This document shows positions 24,750 to 33,965 of a stretch of 64,000 nucleotides of DNA, one piece after another. The stretch comes from JANXQG01 sp964615095. GTDB taxonomy: Bacteria; Planctomycetota; Planctomycetia; Pirellulales; Thermoguttaceae. The position numbers were made by a program, and so were the translations under genes. The notes below the pieces were generated by a model, which was not told where the DNA came from, searched no databases, and saw only the letters and a program-made list of their open reading frames with translations. The stretch's first letter is position 1; every line of letters starts with the position of its first letter. The stretch is taken from the NCBI GenBank assembly GCA_964615095.1, contig CAZTPX010000006.1, forward strand, positions 81,573 to 145,572. Direction: 5' to 3'.

Positions 24750-24988
24750 TGGTCTTTCTCGCCGCGCAAATGTCGGCACTGGTCGACAACTCGCCGGATG
24801 CGTGCCGCATGATCCTCTGGCACCCGCGGCGTCGAAAATACTTGCTGGCGGCAGCCATCCCGGGCTGCGTGCGGGCACAAGAGCACTCCCTAAATATGCG
24901 CACGCGGCCCTGCCTTCCGCAGCCGCCAGCCGTGCTCGAGGGCGTAATCGATCGCCTCTCGAATGTGCTTATTGGGGTGGTCGTTCAC
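24746..24988 (-). pseudogene. toxin-like partner gene interrupted by an amber codon
   Basis: From GTG 24988 the frame reads NDHPNKHIREAIDYALEHGW, RLRKAGPRAHI, a TAG (24890-24892, codon 33), then GVLLCPHAARDGCRQ, FSTPRVPEDHAARIRRVVDQ and a TGA overlapping the ATG of the next gene. Remembered homologues have 'HAWG' followed by 'CP' and 'WSTPRNPENHARQIRR', so TAG replaces the conserved Trp codon TGG by one base change, and the rest of the frame is intact. Without suppression the product is a 32-residue fragment. Confidence 0.75.
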
Positions 24989-25163
24989 GAAGGGCCGCTC
25001 CGACGTTCATGGAATTCCTTTCCAATTCATTATAACAGATTTCGTCGATCGTGGAAAAGTGGCCGGGACAAATCGCAGTTCCTAATCGTCTAACCTCCAG
25101 GCTACTGGCAAACCCCAGCCCGCCAGATTACGATAGATAGCAACTCCTTGGAAGGGTCCGATC

Positions 25164-26735
25164 ATGTTCAGCCGCATATCCTCGTCGTTTCTGTCGTTTC
25201 TCCTACTGGCCACGCCCGCCACAGCCGCCGTGGACCTGGTGACGCTGCCCACCCGTGAGGGCACGCAACTTACGATCTACAACTCCGAAGACATCACCAT
25301 GGTCCGCGAACACCGCCTGCTGACCGTTAAAGAGGGCGTTAACCGCATCCAATTCTCCTGGGCCAATACGCTCATCGATCCGACTTCGATCGAATTCCGC
25401 ATCCTCGACCAGCAGGACAAGGTCGACCTGGTGGACACCACCTTTCCCGCCGGCCGCAACGACGCCCTGCAATGGAACATCAAGAGCCAGGTGGCTGGCA
25501 AGATCCCGGTCGAAATCCGCTATTTCACTAGCGGCATTACCTGGGCCGCCGATTACGTGGGTATCGCCAACGAGGACGAAACCAAGCTCAGCGTGACCGG
25601 CTACGTGCGGGTGACGAACAACTCCGGCGAACAGTACGACAACGCGCAAACGCGACTGGTGGTCGGCAACATCAACCTCGTGGAGAATATCGCCGATCTG
25701 GCGCGGAGGCCGCCGCCAGGCAAAAACTCCGGGGAACCGCCCATCGTCTATCCCGATGCCGACGTTTGGGGTGACCTCACAGCTCGTCGCAAGGAGAAGT
25801 ACGACAGGTTCGACGACGCACTACAGGATGCCGAAGGCAAACGCAGCAGCGGAAGCGGCGCAAGGCCCAAGCAAGTCATCAAGCAGGGCCTCTCCGAATA
25901 CTTCCTCTTCAGCATCGAGGGCCGCGAGGATATCAAGGACAAGGAACCCAAGCGGCTGGTGGCCTTGAAGGTGGCCGAGGCGCCGTTGGAATCGGTCTAC
26001 AAGCTCTCCGACCGCGGCCAAAGTTCCCCTCTACCTCCGGGAGAGGGGCCGGGGGTGAGGGCATCGTTCACCAAGTTCTACCGCTTCAAGAATGTCAAGC
26101 TCTTGGACGAGCGGGGCCCAAATAAAGGTAAGGAAAAGAAGCTCTCGGCGATGGAGAACTTGGGCCTCTCGCCCTTGCCCAATGGCGGCGTCAGGCTCTT
26201 CTCCGAATACGCAAACAAGGATTTGGCCTATGTCGGCGGCACGCAGACGAAGTACGTGCCCATCGGCGACCGCGTGGAGGTCGATGTTGGAGCCGACAAG
26301 GACATTACTATTCATCGGCGGCTGAAGGACCAGAAGACCGGCAATGTCGTCGCTCGGCAGAACAAACGCCGGCTCGACGACAAATTCGTCCTCTACTACG
26401 ACATGGTGGATTACGACGAGACCTTGTTCTTCGAGGAAGAACTGGTCTCGGGCAAGCCCGTGCCGGCCAAGGTTGAGGTGGAAAGGCAGTTCGACAGCAG
26501 CGTCGTGCTCTGGGGCGAAGGTGAACCGCCCAAGGGCTGGAACAGCAATGAGGCCGGGGCCTACGTCGATCTGCACACGGTTGCTGGCCGCGTGGAACGC
26601 GTCGATCAGCAGCACGTGAAGTATTTCCTGGACCTCAAGCCGGGCAAGAAGCAGACGGTCGAGTATAGCGTGACGTACAAGCGGCGGAAGGTCGGGCCAG
26701 AGTTGAATACGGAGAAGCGGCGGGAGCCACTGTAG
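25164..26735 (+). CDS. secreted DUF4139-domain protein
   Basis: A 523-residue exported protein with a signal peptide ('FLSFLLLATPATAAV'). 'LTIYNSEDITMVREHR' and 'GVNRIQFSWANTLIDPTSI' at the N-terminus and the 'YFTSGITWAADYVG' block are those of the DUF4139 family (mucoidy-inhibitor MuiA-like beta-sandwich proteins of unknown function). The C-terminal 'YDETLFFEEELVSG' to 'VEYSVTYKRR' completes the domain. Residues ~287-299 (SPLPPGEGPGVRA) are encoded by a common palindromic repeat inserted in frame. ATG 25164 has GGAAGGG upstream. Its process is unknown. Confidence 0.8.
   Translation: MFSRISSSFLSFLLLATPATAAVDLVTLPTREGTQLTIYNSEDITMVREHRLLTVKEGVNRIQFSWANTLIDPTSIEFRILDQQDKVDLVDTTFPAGRNDALQWNIKSQVAGKIPVEIRYFTSGITWAADYVGIANEDETKLSVTGYVRVTNNSGEQYDNAQTRLVVGNINLVENIADLARRPPPGKNSGEPPIVYPDADVWGDLTARRKEKYDRFDDALQDAEGKRSSGSGARPKQVIKQGLSEYFLFSIEGREDIKDKEPKRLVALKVAEAPLESVYKLSDRGQSSPLPPGEGPGVRASFTKFYRFKNVKLLDERGPNKGKEKKLSAMENLGLSPLPNGGVRLFSEYANKDLAYVGGTQTKYVPIGDRVEVDVGADKDITIHRRLKDQKTGNVVARQNKRRLDDKFVLYYDMVDYDETLFFEEELVSGKPVPAKVEVERQFDSSVVLWGEGEPPKGWNSNEAGAYVDLHTVAGRVERVDQQHVKYFLDLKPGKKQTVEYSVTYKRRKVGPELNTEKRREPL
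26023..26061. repeat. widespread CCTC…GAGAGGGGCCGGGGGTGAGG repeat inside a gene
   Basis: The segment beginning TTCCCCTCTACCTCCGGGAG contains the inverted repeat CCCCT…/AGGGG and matches the form of a repeat seen between genes in many bacterial genomes. Here it is in frame within the DUF4139 gene as SPLPPGEGPGVRA. Confidence 0.8.
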
Positions 26736-26822
26736 CGTTATTGGCGGCACTTTGGAGTGCGGTGAGGGCGCCATGTACTCATGGGCTCCACCGCTATTCA
26801 GCACGCACGGGCTGCGGGGAAA

Positions 26823-26870
26823 AGTTTGGCCTACCAAACTTCATGTAGGTCTCTCTTGCCAAGAGAGACC
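26823..26870. repeat. two short hairpins between the DUF4139 and sigma54-activator genes
   Basis: AGTTTGG/CCAAACT (26823-26840) and GGTCTCTCTTG/CAAGAGAGACC (26848-26870) are perfect short hairpins. They lie between two convergent genes and could serve as terminators, although neither has a clear T-run; repeat elements are equally possible. Confidence 0.5.
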
Positions 26871-26963
26871 AACGTGCTTGGGAAAGTCTGCAATGATCGT
26901 TTCAACACGGACAACAGACGCGATCGCAGGTTTCTTTGCATGGTCCTTATCTCTTGTCGAACC

Positions 26964-28025
26964 TCACGGCCTTTCCAGCCCATACTCCTCCAGCTTCTTC
27001 CGCAGCGTGTTGCGATTGATCCCCAGGCGGTCGGCGGCCTTGGTCTGCACGTTGTCGCAGTCGGCCAGTACGTGGAGGATCAACTCCTTCTCGACGCGAT
27101 TGACGATCGACGCGGAAAGATTGTCGGCCTGGGGGCCGGCGGCGGCGATCCCCTGCTCGACCAGCTCGGCGACCAGGGCGTCGAGATTCGCCGGGCGGGG
27201 GCGGCCGATGCGCCGTGGTTTCTGGCCCATGACGGCCTCCGGCAGCAGTTCGCACGTCAGTTCGTCGCCGGGCGCCAACACCACGGCCCGCTCGACGTAG
27301 TTCTGCAATTCGCGGACATTGCCCGGCCATTCGTAGGCGCAGAGCATCTCCATGGCCTTGGGCTGCACGTGCGGCACGTGGCGGAGGTTCTGCTCGTTGT
27401 AGATCCGCAGGAAGTGGCCGACCAATTGCGGAATGTCCTCGCGGCGCTCGCGCAAGGGAGGCAGATAGATGGTCACCACGTTGAGGCGATAATAGAGGTC
27501 TTCGCGGAAACGGCCCGCATCGGCCTCCTCCAGCAGATCGCGATTGCTGGCGGCGATCACGCGGGTGTCGACACGGATCGTCTGCGTGTCGCCCACGCGC
27601 TCGAACTCGTGCTCCTGCAACACGCGGAGCAGCTTGACCTGCAGCTTGGCGGTGGTGGAGTTGATCTCGTCGAGGAAAACGGTACCGGTGTGGGCGGCTT
27701 CGAAACGCCCGGTGCGATTGTCCACGGCCCCGGTAAAGGCGCCGCGGACGTGGCCGAACAACTCGCTTTCCAGCAGATTCTCGTGCAGTGCGCCGCAGTT
27801 CACGCGAATGAAAGGCCCGCTGCCCCGTGGGCTGAGGCGATGGATGGCCTTGGCGATCAGTTCCTTGCCCGTGCCCGTCTCGCCCAGCAAGAGCACGGAG
27901 GCGTTCGACTGGGCCACCTGCCGCACGAGCCGGTAGCAATGCTGCATGGCGGGACCGGAGCCGATCAGGCCCGGGATCGGCGGCCCGTGGTCGCCGTGTG
28001 CGGCGGATGATGGAATGCGCGTCAT
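26964..28025 (-). CDS. sigma54-dependent transcriptional activator without a sensory domain
   Basis: A 353-residue AAA+ regulator that opens sigma54 promoters. It has Walker A 'LLGETGTGKE', the sigma54-contacting loop GAFTGA in 'HVRGAFTGAVDNR', Walker B 'GTVFLDEIN' and 'EWPGNVRELQNYVERAVVL'. The C-terminal Fis-type helix-turn-helix is 'KAADRLGINRNTLRKKLEEYG'. Only about 25 residues precede the AAA+ domain, so there is no receiver or GAF domain and activity must be controlled by another protein, as with PspF. ATG 28025 lies 19 bases after the stop of the HEAT gene, in the same unit as argH. Confidence 0.9.
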   Translation of the reverse strand: MTRIPSSAAHGDHGPPIPGLIGSGPAMQHCYRLVRQVAQSNASVLLLGETGTGKELIAKAIHRLSPRGSGPFIRVNCGALHENLLESELFGHVRGAFTGAVDNRTGRFEAAHTGTVFLDEINSTTAKLQVKLLRVLQEHEFERVGDTQTIRVDTRVIAASNRDLLEEADAGRFREDLYYRLNVVTIYLPPLRERREDIPQLVGHFLRIYNEQNLRHVPHVQPKAMEMLCAYEWPGNVRELQNYVERAVVLAPGDELTCELLPEAVMGQKPRRIGRPRPANLDALVAELVEQGIAAAGPQADNLSASIVNRVEKELILHVLADCDNVQTKAADRLGINRNTLRKKLEEYGLERP

Positions 28026-28044
28026 GGCAGGAATCTTGTCTCTC

Positions 28045-30396
28045 TCAATCCGGAATCTTATCCAGCGTCTTGCCCGGCCGCTTGGTCTGGGCGGGTTTGA
28101 CCACGGCGGCCTTCTTGGCCGCATCCAGCATCGACGGCGTGGCCCTGGACTCGATCGTGTGCAGGACGGATGCCAGCACTTTTCGCGTGGCCGCATCCTG
28201 GGAAGCACTTTCATTGTAGCGAAAGTACTGGCGGCGAACTGCGTCTTGGTCCAAGAGCAGACCGAAGCGTTGCACGTTGACACTAAAGGCAATGCCCGCG
28301 GCTTGGCGAATCGCCAGGGGGTTGACAGACTGGCTGGCCAGATCGACCAGGGCCGACTGGGTGGTCCGCGTGCCGATGTTCGCCAGCGCGGCGACGGCAT
28401 GGCCGCTTAAGCGCGGCACCAGCAATCCGGAGAGCACGGCCTCCTCCGCCCGCCGCACGTCGCCCAGCGGGCCGGGCATGCTGGCCAGCTTGGCCAGGCA
28501 GTCCAACGCCCGCACGGCCAGATTCTGCCGTTCCGAAAAACCGACGAAATCTGGCGGCGCCAAGGCCATGATCTGGCCCAACTGCCAGCGGGCCGCCTCG
28601 GCATCGATGGGCTGCGAGAAGGCGATGGTCAAAGGATCTCCCTCGGCGATGCGTTCGGCCCGCTTGAGGAAACCGGCCCGGGCGACCAACGCGACCCGCA
28701 GGCTGGCTGTGCGATAGTCGCGGTGAAGCTGCTGCACGATCTCTTCCGCCGGCGGCCCTTGAGTAGCCATGTCGATGACCGCCAGTTCATAGTCGGGGCA
28801 CCGCAAGGCCAATCGCAGCGCCTCACGACCGCTGGCCGCCGAATCGGAATCGATGTTGCGGAACTTCAATACGCCGATCCACTCTTGCAAGACGTCGGCG
28901 CTGGGAGTGACGACCAGCGCCCTGCGGCCGCCAGTCGTGGCGGCCAGATAGGCCAGCGACTCCAGCACGTAACTCGATCCGGCAAAGGGCGTTTGCGGCT
29001 TCAAGGCGGCCACCGCTTCCGCGGCGGCCATGCGCAAGCGCCAATCAGGATTCCGCACCGCGCGCACCAGGGGCGAGGCCTCGCTGCCACCCTGCAACAA
29101 CTCCCGCGGGTTTCCCGCTCTGCCTAAAATCTCGGCAGCCCCCTTCGCCGCCGCCGGATGGTGCTCCGCCAGGCACAAGGCCAAGACGCCCTCGATCATC
29201 CGCCAGTCCACGGCGGTGATCAGTCGCATCTTCGGATCCTTGAAATCCAGCGGCTTGCCGAGCCCTCGATCATATACGGCCTGGTCCAATGCGGCGGCCA
29301 GCGCCAACGTCCGCACGCGGCGGTCGTCCGGGGCAAGCGACCTCGCCGCGCGGGCCAAGCGGGCGGCAACCGCCCGGGCGGCATCCTCCGGCGGACAATT
29401 CCGCGCGCGGCATTGCTTGGTTGCCGGGTCCCACGTCCACAGCGTCACGCGGCCGTCGATATCGGTCCGCATCATCTCTTTGCCGGCAAAGTAGCTTCGT
29501 GCCAGTTCATACAACTGCTGGGCCGCTTGGGCCTTCGTGGGTAGATGGCCCATCAATTGTACGATCGCGCTCTGCGCCGCGGCACGCACCCGCGTGTCGT
29601 TTTCCTCCGACAACGCCGGGGCGAAGAGATAGACGGTTGCCTGCGTGGCCCGCATCTGGGCCAGGGCGGTAATGGCCTCAATCGTGAGGTCCGCATCCGC
29701 GCGTTCGATGATGTCGGCCAAAGGACTGACGGCATCGCTCCGCATGGCCACCAAGGCTGCACGGACGGCGCCGTGTTCCGCGGCCCGCTGCGGATCGGCC
29801 AGCACGCCAATCAGGGCATTCACGCCCGCGCCGTGCGCGGCTTGCAGGCCCGCGAATGCCCGCGCGCGGACCTCGGGCGACGCGTCTTGCAATTGCTTGA
29901 CCTCTTCGGCCAGTCGGGCCGGATCGTGCAGGCGGCGGTTGACCGCACCCAAGGCTGCCCGCACCAATTCCTCGCTCTCGGGCCGCAATTCCGTCCTTCC
30001 CGCCAGATCGGTGAAGGTGGGCGTGTGAAATTCGTTGACCAGGGCGGCCCACTGCTCGTCGTCGAGTTTCGCATCCAGGAGTTTCTTCAGGTATCGCTTG
30101 GCCAACTCCGGCCGCTGGGCCTGAAGCAGCGACTGGGCCGTATGGAAAATCTCCGATGGGCTGGAAGGATTGGAGGCCAGCAAGGCCATAACGACCGGAT
30201 CGTCCGGCGGGCCAAGGTTGGCCGCCTTGCCTGCGGCTTTGGCCCTATCGCTCACGGTTGCCTTGCCTGCGGCCTTGGGCTTCTTGTCCGCGGCTGGCGC
30301 GTCGTCGACATCTTGCGCCGACACGCTCAAGGAAGAACACATCCCGGCTATCCATGCCATCGCGACGTAAAGCAATGTGGGGCGAATGTAGTTCAT
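28045..30396 (-). CDS. exported HEAT-repeat protein with a degenerate receiver-like domain
   Basis: A 783-residue protein with a signal peptide ('LLYVAMAWIAGMCSSLSVSAQ'), an Ala/Lys-rich linker and HEAT-type helical repeats ('VRAAAQSAIVQLM', 'WRLRMAAAEAVAALK', 'LSGHAVAALANIGTR'). Residues ~490-615 resemble a response-regulator receiver: 'RRALVVTPSADVLQEW', 'DYELAVIDMATQGPPAEEI' and 'LRVALVARAGFL'. The acidic pair after strand 1 and the conserved Lys are absent, although the Asp of 'VIDM' is at the phospho-acceptor place. It therefore looks like a pseudo-receiver in an exported or periplasmic protein. It lies between argH and the sigma54 activator, 13 bases after argH. Confidence 0.75.
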   Translation of the reverse strand: MNYIRPTLLYVAMAWIAGMCSSLSVSAQDVDDAPAADKKPKAAGKATVSDRAKAAGKAANLGPPDDPVVMALLASNPSSPSEIFHTAQSLLQAQRPELAKRYLKKLLDAKLDDEQWAALVNEFHTPTFTDLAGRTELRPESEELVRAALGAVNRRLHDPARLAEEVKQLQDASPEVRARAFAGLQAAHGAGVNALIGVLADPQRAAEHGAVRAALVAMRSDAVSPLADIIERADADLTIEAITALAQMRATQATVYLFAPALSEENDTRVRAAAQSAIVQLMGHLPTKAQAAQQLYELARSYFAGKEMMRTDIDGRVTLWTWDPATKQCRARNCPPEDAARAVAARLARAARSLAPDDRRVRTLALAAALDQAVYDRGLGKPLDFKDPKMRLITAVDWRMIEGVLALCLAEHHPAAAKGAAEILGRAGNPRELLQGGSEASPLVRAVRNPDWRLRMAAAEAVAALKPQTPFAGSSYVLESLAYLAATTGGRRALVVTPSADVLQEWIGVLKFRNIDSDSAASGREALRLALRCPDYELAVIDMATQGPPAEEIVQQLHRDYRTASLRVALVARAGFLKRAERIAEGDPLTIAFSQPIDAEAARWQLGQIMALAPPDFVGFSERQNLAVRALDCLAKLASMPGPLGDVRRAEEAVLSGLLVPRLSGHAVAALANIGTRTTQSALVDLASQSVNPLAIRQAAGIAFSVNVQRFGLLLDQDAVRRQYFRYNESASQDAATRKVLASVLHTIESRATPSMLDAAKKAAVVKPAQTKRPGKTLDKIPD

Positions 30397-30409
30397 AGCT
30401 TGTCAGTCA

Positions 30410-31825
30410 TCATTCCACCGACACGGGGTCGGTGGGGGCGTTTTTGTCAGTCATTATTTCCTTCTTCCACTTTTCGATCTGCTGCCGTACCTGTTCCGGG
30501 GCCGTCGAGCCAAAGCTTTGCATCGCGGCCACCGCGCGCTCGACACCCAACACGTCGTAGACCGATTCATCCAATTCCGGCAAGGCTTCGCGGAAGTCTT
30601 CCAGGGGCAGATCGGACAGCCGCAGATCGCGGTCCAGGGCCTTGCGCACCAGGCCTCCGACCAAACCATGCGCAGTCCGCTGGGGAACGCCGCGGCGAAT
30701 CAGGTATTCCATGAAGGTTGTGGCATCGAGATGCCCGCGGTCCAACCGCTGGGCGATGGCCGGGCGATTGAGTTCCGCCCCTGCCATCAACGGCGCGGCC
30801 AACTCCAGCGATGCGGCGACCGTGTCGAAAGCGTCGAACAACGGCGGCTTGTCCTCTTGCAGATCGCGGTTGTAGGCCAGCGGCAGCCCCTTGACCAGCA
30901 CCAAGAGCGTCTGCAAGCTGCCCACCACGCGGGCCGTCTTGCCGCGAATCAACTCCAGCACGTCGGGATTGATCTTCTGCGGCATGATCGACGAGCCTGT
31001 ACAGAATGCCTGCGGCAACTTGAGAAAGTTGAATTCCACGGTCGACCAAAGGATCCACTCTTCTGCCCAGGTGCTGAGGTGCTCGGCAATCAACGCCAGG
31101 CAAAAGGCAAATTCCAGTACGAAGTCGCGGTCGCTCGATGCGTCGAGGCTGTTCGCCGCAACCTCCTCGAAACCAAGCTGGCGGGCCACGTCGTCGCGAT
31201 CGATCGGCAGGCTCGTGCCCGCCAAGGCCGCCGCGCCGAGCGTCAGACAATTCGTGCGGTGGCGGCAGTCGGCAAGCCGCTGGCGATCGCGGCGGAATTT
31301 TTCGCAATAGGCAAGCCAGTAATGGGGGGCGAGAACGGGCTGGGCACGCCGCATATGGGTATAGCCGGGCAGTATCACATCGGCGTCGGCATCGCAACGG
31401 CCAACCAACGCCCTTTGCACGTCGAACAACCGCCGATCAATTTTGTCAATCGCCGCGCGGACCCAGAGCCGAAGATCGGTCGATACCTGATCGTTGCGGC
31501 TCCGGGCCGTGTGCAGCTTTCGCCCAACATCGCCGATGCGATCGACAAGGGCTTTTTCGATATGCATGTGGATGTCTTCCAGTTCCGCAGAGAACGGGAA
31601 GCTCTCCTGCTCAATTTCCCGGCGTATGTCGCCTAAGGTTTGCTCGATAAGCTGGCATTCCTCGGATGTGAGCAGGCTAACTTTGGCCAACATCCGCGCG
31701 TGGGCGATGGAACCTTCGATGTCTTGCACAAACAAACGACGATCGAAGCTCACGCTTTCAGTGAACTGCTCGACACGACAATCGGTCGCCACGTCAAATA
31801 CACCGCCCCACACCTTTTGCGACAA
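30410..31825 (-). CDS. argH: argininosuccinate lyase
   Basis: A 471-residue cytoplasmic enzyme that splits argininosuccinate into arginine and fumarate, the last step of arginine synthesis. The family signature 'GSSIMPQKINPDVLELIRG' is at ~residue 280. 'HTARSRNDQVSTDLRLW' lies at the N-terminal active-site region, and 'DFVLEFAFCLALIAEHLSTW' follows. The start is TTG 31825 with GAGG correctly spaced upstream, giving 'MSQKVWGGVF'. It is followed closely by the HEAT and sigma54-activator genes, an association with no obvious metabolic logic. Confidence 0.96.
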   Translation of the reverse strand: MSQKVWGGVFDVATDCRVEQFTESVSFDRRLFVQDIEGSIAHARMLAKVSLLTSEECQLIEQTLGDIRREIEQESFPFSAELEDIHMHIEKALVDRIGDVGRKLHTARSRNDQVSTDLRLWVRAAIDKIDRRLFDVQRALVGRCDADADVILPGYTHMRRAQPVLAPHYWLAYCEKFRRDRQRLADCRHRTNCLTLGAAALAGTSLPIDRDDVARQLGFEEVAANSLDASSDRDFVLEFAFCLALIAEHLSTWAEEWILWSTVEFNFLKLPQAFCTGSSIMPQKINPDVLELIRGKTARVVGSLQTLLVLVKGLPLAYNRDLQEDKPPLFDAFDTVAASLELAAPLMAGAELNRPAIAQRLDRGHLDATTFMEYLIRRGVPQRTAHGLVGGLVRKALDRDLRLSDLPLEDFREALPELDESVYDVLGVERAVAAMQSFGSTAPEQVRQQIEKWKKEIMTDKNAPTDPVSVE

Positions 31826-32347
31826 ATTGAACCTCAGATTGCAAACGACCGCCTATGACAAAATCGACAACCTACTAAGTCTAAACGACTTACGACATAT
31901 TGTCAACGAAGTGGGAGTCGCTCCGGACAACGTCAGCGCACTGACCGGAAGGCAAGCGTCCCCACAGAGAAACCATACTTCAAGGTAATCAAGGTTGGCG
32001 GGAGTTTCCGCAAATTCATGGGGCTAAACTGCGAACAGTTCAGTTTGGCACAATTCATACTAACCCGAAGCGCCGGCGAGGGAACGAATTAACACCCTCG
32101 CTGGCGCTTCGGATTAGTGTCGGTCGCAGCCGCGAGCAGCATAAAGGAACTTGCTGCGCATGTCAATAATAGCGATCCGCCAACATCGCCCCTTAGAACC
32201 ACACTCGACCAGAAGTGGGGTGTGGTGATGCCTGACAGTTGGCAAACTAACGATCGAGCCTATCTTTCATGGGGGGTCTTGACGAGTGCCGCGCAGGGCG
32301 AGACGATAGGAGGCGTCTTGGTTCTCCAATTTTGAAAGGCTCGACAG
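31826..32347. other. intergenic region between argH and rhaB
   Basis: The two genes are divergent, so this ~520-base gap should hold both promoters. It contains an A/T-rich stretch after the argH start and the palindromic repeat at 32060-32117. No open frame with protein-like composition was seen on either strand. Confidence 0.6.
32060..32117. repeat. palindromic repeat (AACCCGAAGCG family, diverged copy)
   Basis: The arms CTAACCCGAAGCGCCGGCGA… and …GCTGGCGCTTCGGATTAG are imperfect complements around ~13 bases, and related to the perfect copy at 15354-15411. Confidence 0.8.
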
Positions 32348-33838
32348 ATGGCGGAAAAGGCGTACTTGGCAGTCGATATGGGGGCGTCGAGCGGGCGCCA
32401 TTTAATCGGTCGCTTTGACGGCCGCAGATTGCGGTTGGAGGAAGTGTACCGCTTTGAAAACGGCCCGGTCGAAATGGACGGGCGGCTATACTGGGATCTG
32501 CCGGGATTGTGGAGCCGCGTGCGACAAGGTCTGGCGGCCGCGGCGGCGGCTGACGGCGGCGAAACCATCATAAGCGTGGGCGTGGATACCTGGGGTGTCG
32601 ATTTTGCCCTGTTGGGGCGCAACGACGAGTTGTTGGGCAATCCGTACCACTATCGCGACAGCCGCACCAACGGCATCCTCGAACGGGCCTTTTCGATCGT
32701 GCCCCGCGAGGAGATCTTCCGCCACACCGGCTTGCAGTTCATGCAGTTCAACACGCTCTACCAGCTTCTGGCGATGAAACTCGGCAACTCAGCGCTACTG
32801 GACGTTGCCGAAACGATGTTGCTGGTGCCCGACCTCATGAATTGGCTGCTGACCGGCGTGAAGTGCAACGAGATGACCGAGGCCAGCACCTCGCAGTTCT
32901 ATAATCCCACGAAATGCGGTTGGGCCACGGAATTGCTGGAGAAGTTCGGGCTGCCAACGCGGATGCTCGGCCAGATTGTGCAGCCGGGCACGAAGATCGG
33001 ACCGCTGCGCGGCGGCTTGGCGGCAGAAACCGGTTTGCGGGCTCAAGTGGTATTGCCAGGCACGCACGACACCGCCAGTGCCGTGATGGCGGTCCCTGCC
33101 GACAGCCAGCCCGGCAAGCGGCCCGACTGGTGCTACATCAGCCTGGGCACCTGGGCCTTGATGGGCATCGAATCGCCAGTCCCAGTGATCAACGACCTGG
33201 TTCTGCAACGCAATTTCACCAACGAAGGCGGCGTGGGCAATACGATCCGCTTGTTGAAGAACATCACCGGCCTGTGGCTCGTGCAGGAATGCCGCCGGGT
33301 CTGGAGCCAAGGATCGCGAGCCTGGACCTGGGAGGACCTCAATCGGCTGGCGGCCGCCGCCCAGCCGCTGGTTTCCTTCATCAACCCGGACGCGGTCGAT
33401 TTTCTCTCGCCCGAGAACATGCCGCGGGCCATCGGCGAATTCTGCGCCAAGAGCGGACAGGCGGTTCCGCAAGACGAAGGGGCCGTGTTGCGGTGTGCGC
33501 TGGACAGTATCGCCATGAAGTTCCGTCATGTGCTGGGAATGTGCGAAGAGCTGGCGGGCGGGCGGATCGAGACGATCCACATAGTGGGCGGCGGCACGCA
33601 GAACCGTTTGCTCTGCCAGGCGGCTGCCAACGCTTCCGGCCGCCGTGTCGTAGCCGGTCCTGTCGAGGCCACCGCCATCGGCAACATCATGATGCAGGCC
33701 GTGGCCGACGGCGCGGTTAGCTCCATTGCCGAGGCCCGCGAGGTCGTCCGCTCGAGTTTCGACGTGGAACAGTATGAACCGCGGAACATCGCCGCCTGGG
33801 ACGACGCGTATGGGCGATTCTTGAAAGTCATCGAGTAG
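32348..33838 (+). CDS. rhaB: rhamnulokinase
   Basis: A 496-residue FGGY-family sugar kinase that phosphorylates L-rhamnulose. The ATP-grasping start 'YLAVDMGASSGRHLIGRF' and 'VDTWGVDFALLG' with 'NPYHYRDSRTNG' are typical of RhaB. The later motifs 'LPGTHDTASAVMAVP', 'YISLGTWALMGIE' and 'IHIVGGGTQNRLLCQAAAN' are the FGGY phosphate and adenine-binding blocks. ATG 32348 has GAAAGG upstream. No other rhamnose gene adjoins it, so the pathway must be completed elsewhere. Confidence 0.93.
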   Translation: MAEKAYLAVDMGASSGRHLIGRFDGRRLRLEEVYRFENGPVEMDGRLYWDLPGLWSRVRQGLAAAAAADGGETIISVGVDTWGVDFALLGRNDELLGNPYHYRDSRTNGILERAFSIVPREEIFRHTGLQFMQFNTLYQLLAMKLGNSALLDVAETMLLVPDLMNWLLTGVKCNEMTEASTSQFYNPTKCGWATELLEKFGLPTRMLGQIVQPGTKIGPLRGGLAAETGLRAQVVLPGTHDTASAVMAVPADSQPGKRPDWCYISLGTWALMGIESPVPVINDLVLQRNFTNEGGVGNTIRLLKNITGLWLVQECRRVWSQGSRAWTWEDLNRLAAAAQPLVSFINPDAVDFLSPENMPRAIGEFCAKSGQAVPQDEGAVLRCALDSIAMKFRHVLGMCEELAGGRIETIHIVGGGTQNRLLCQAAANASGRRVVAGPVEATAIGNIMMQAVADGAVSSIAEAREVVRSSFDVEQYEPRNIAAWDDAYGRFLKVIE

Positions 33839-33879
33839 CGTAGCGCGAAGCCTAGGCGGTCACCGCTTGCCGTACCTGT

Positions 33880-33927
33880 TGGAGTTCCGCCTTTAGCCGG
33901 GAAATGCCGCCTAAAGGCGGAACTCCA
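33880..33927. repeat. palindromic repeat (TGGAGTCCCG family)
   Basis: The arms 33880-33900 (TGGAGTTCCGCCTTTAGCCG…) and 33907-33927 are nearly perfect complements around six bases. It lies between the convergent rhaB and cheX genes, where it could act as a bidirectional terminator-like hairpin. Confidence 0.85.
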
Positions 33928-33965
33928 GCGCGGCGCATAAATGCCAATCTGCGTGCGACACTACA

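Noticed and set aside
32117..32335. Short open frame upstream of rhaB as a small gene
   Set aside because: Begins inside a palindromic repeat, has no ribosome site and no protein-like composition.
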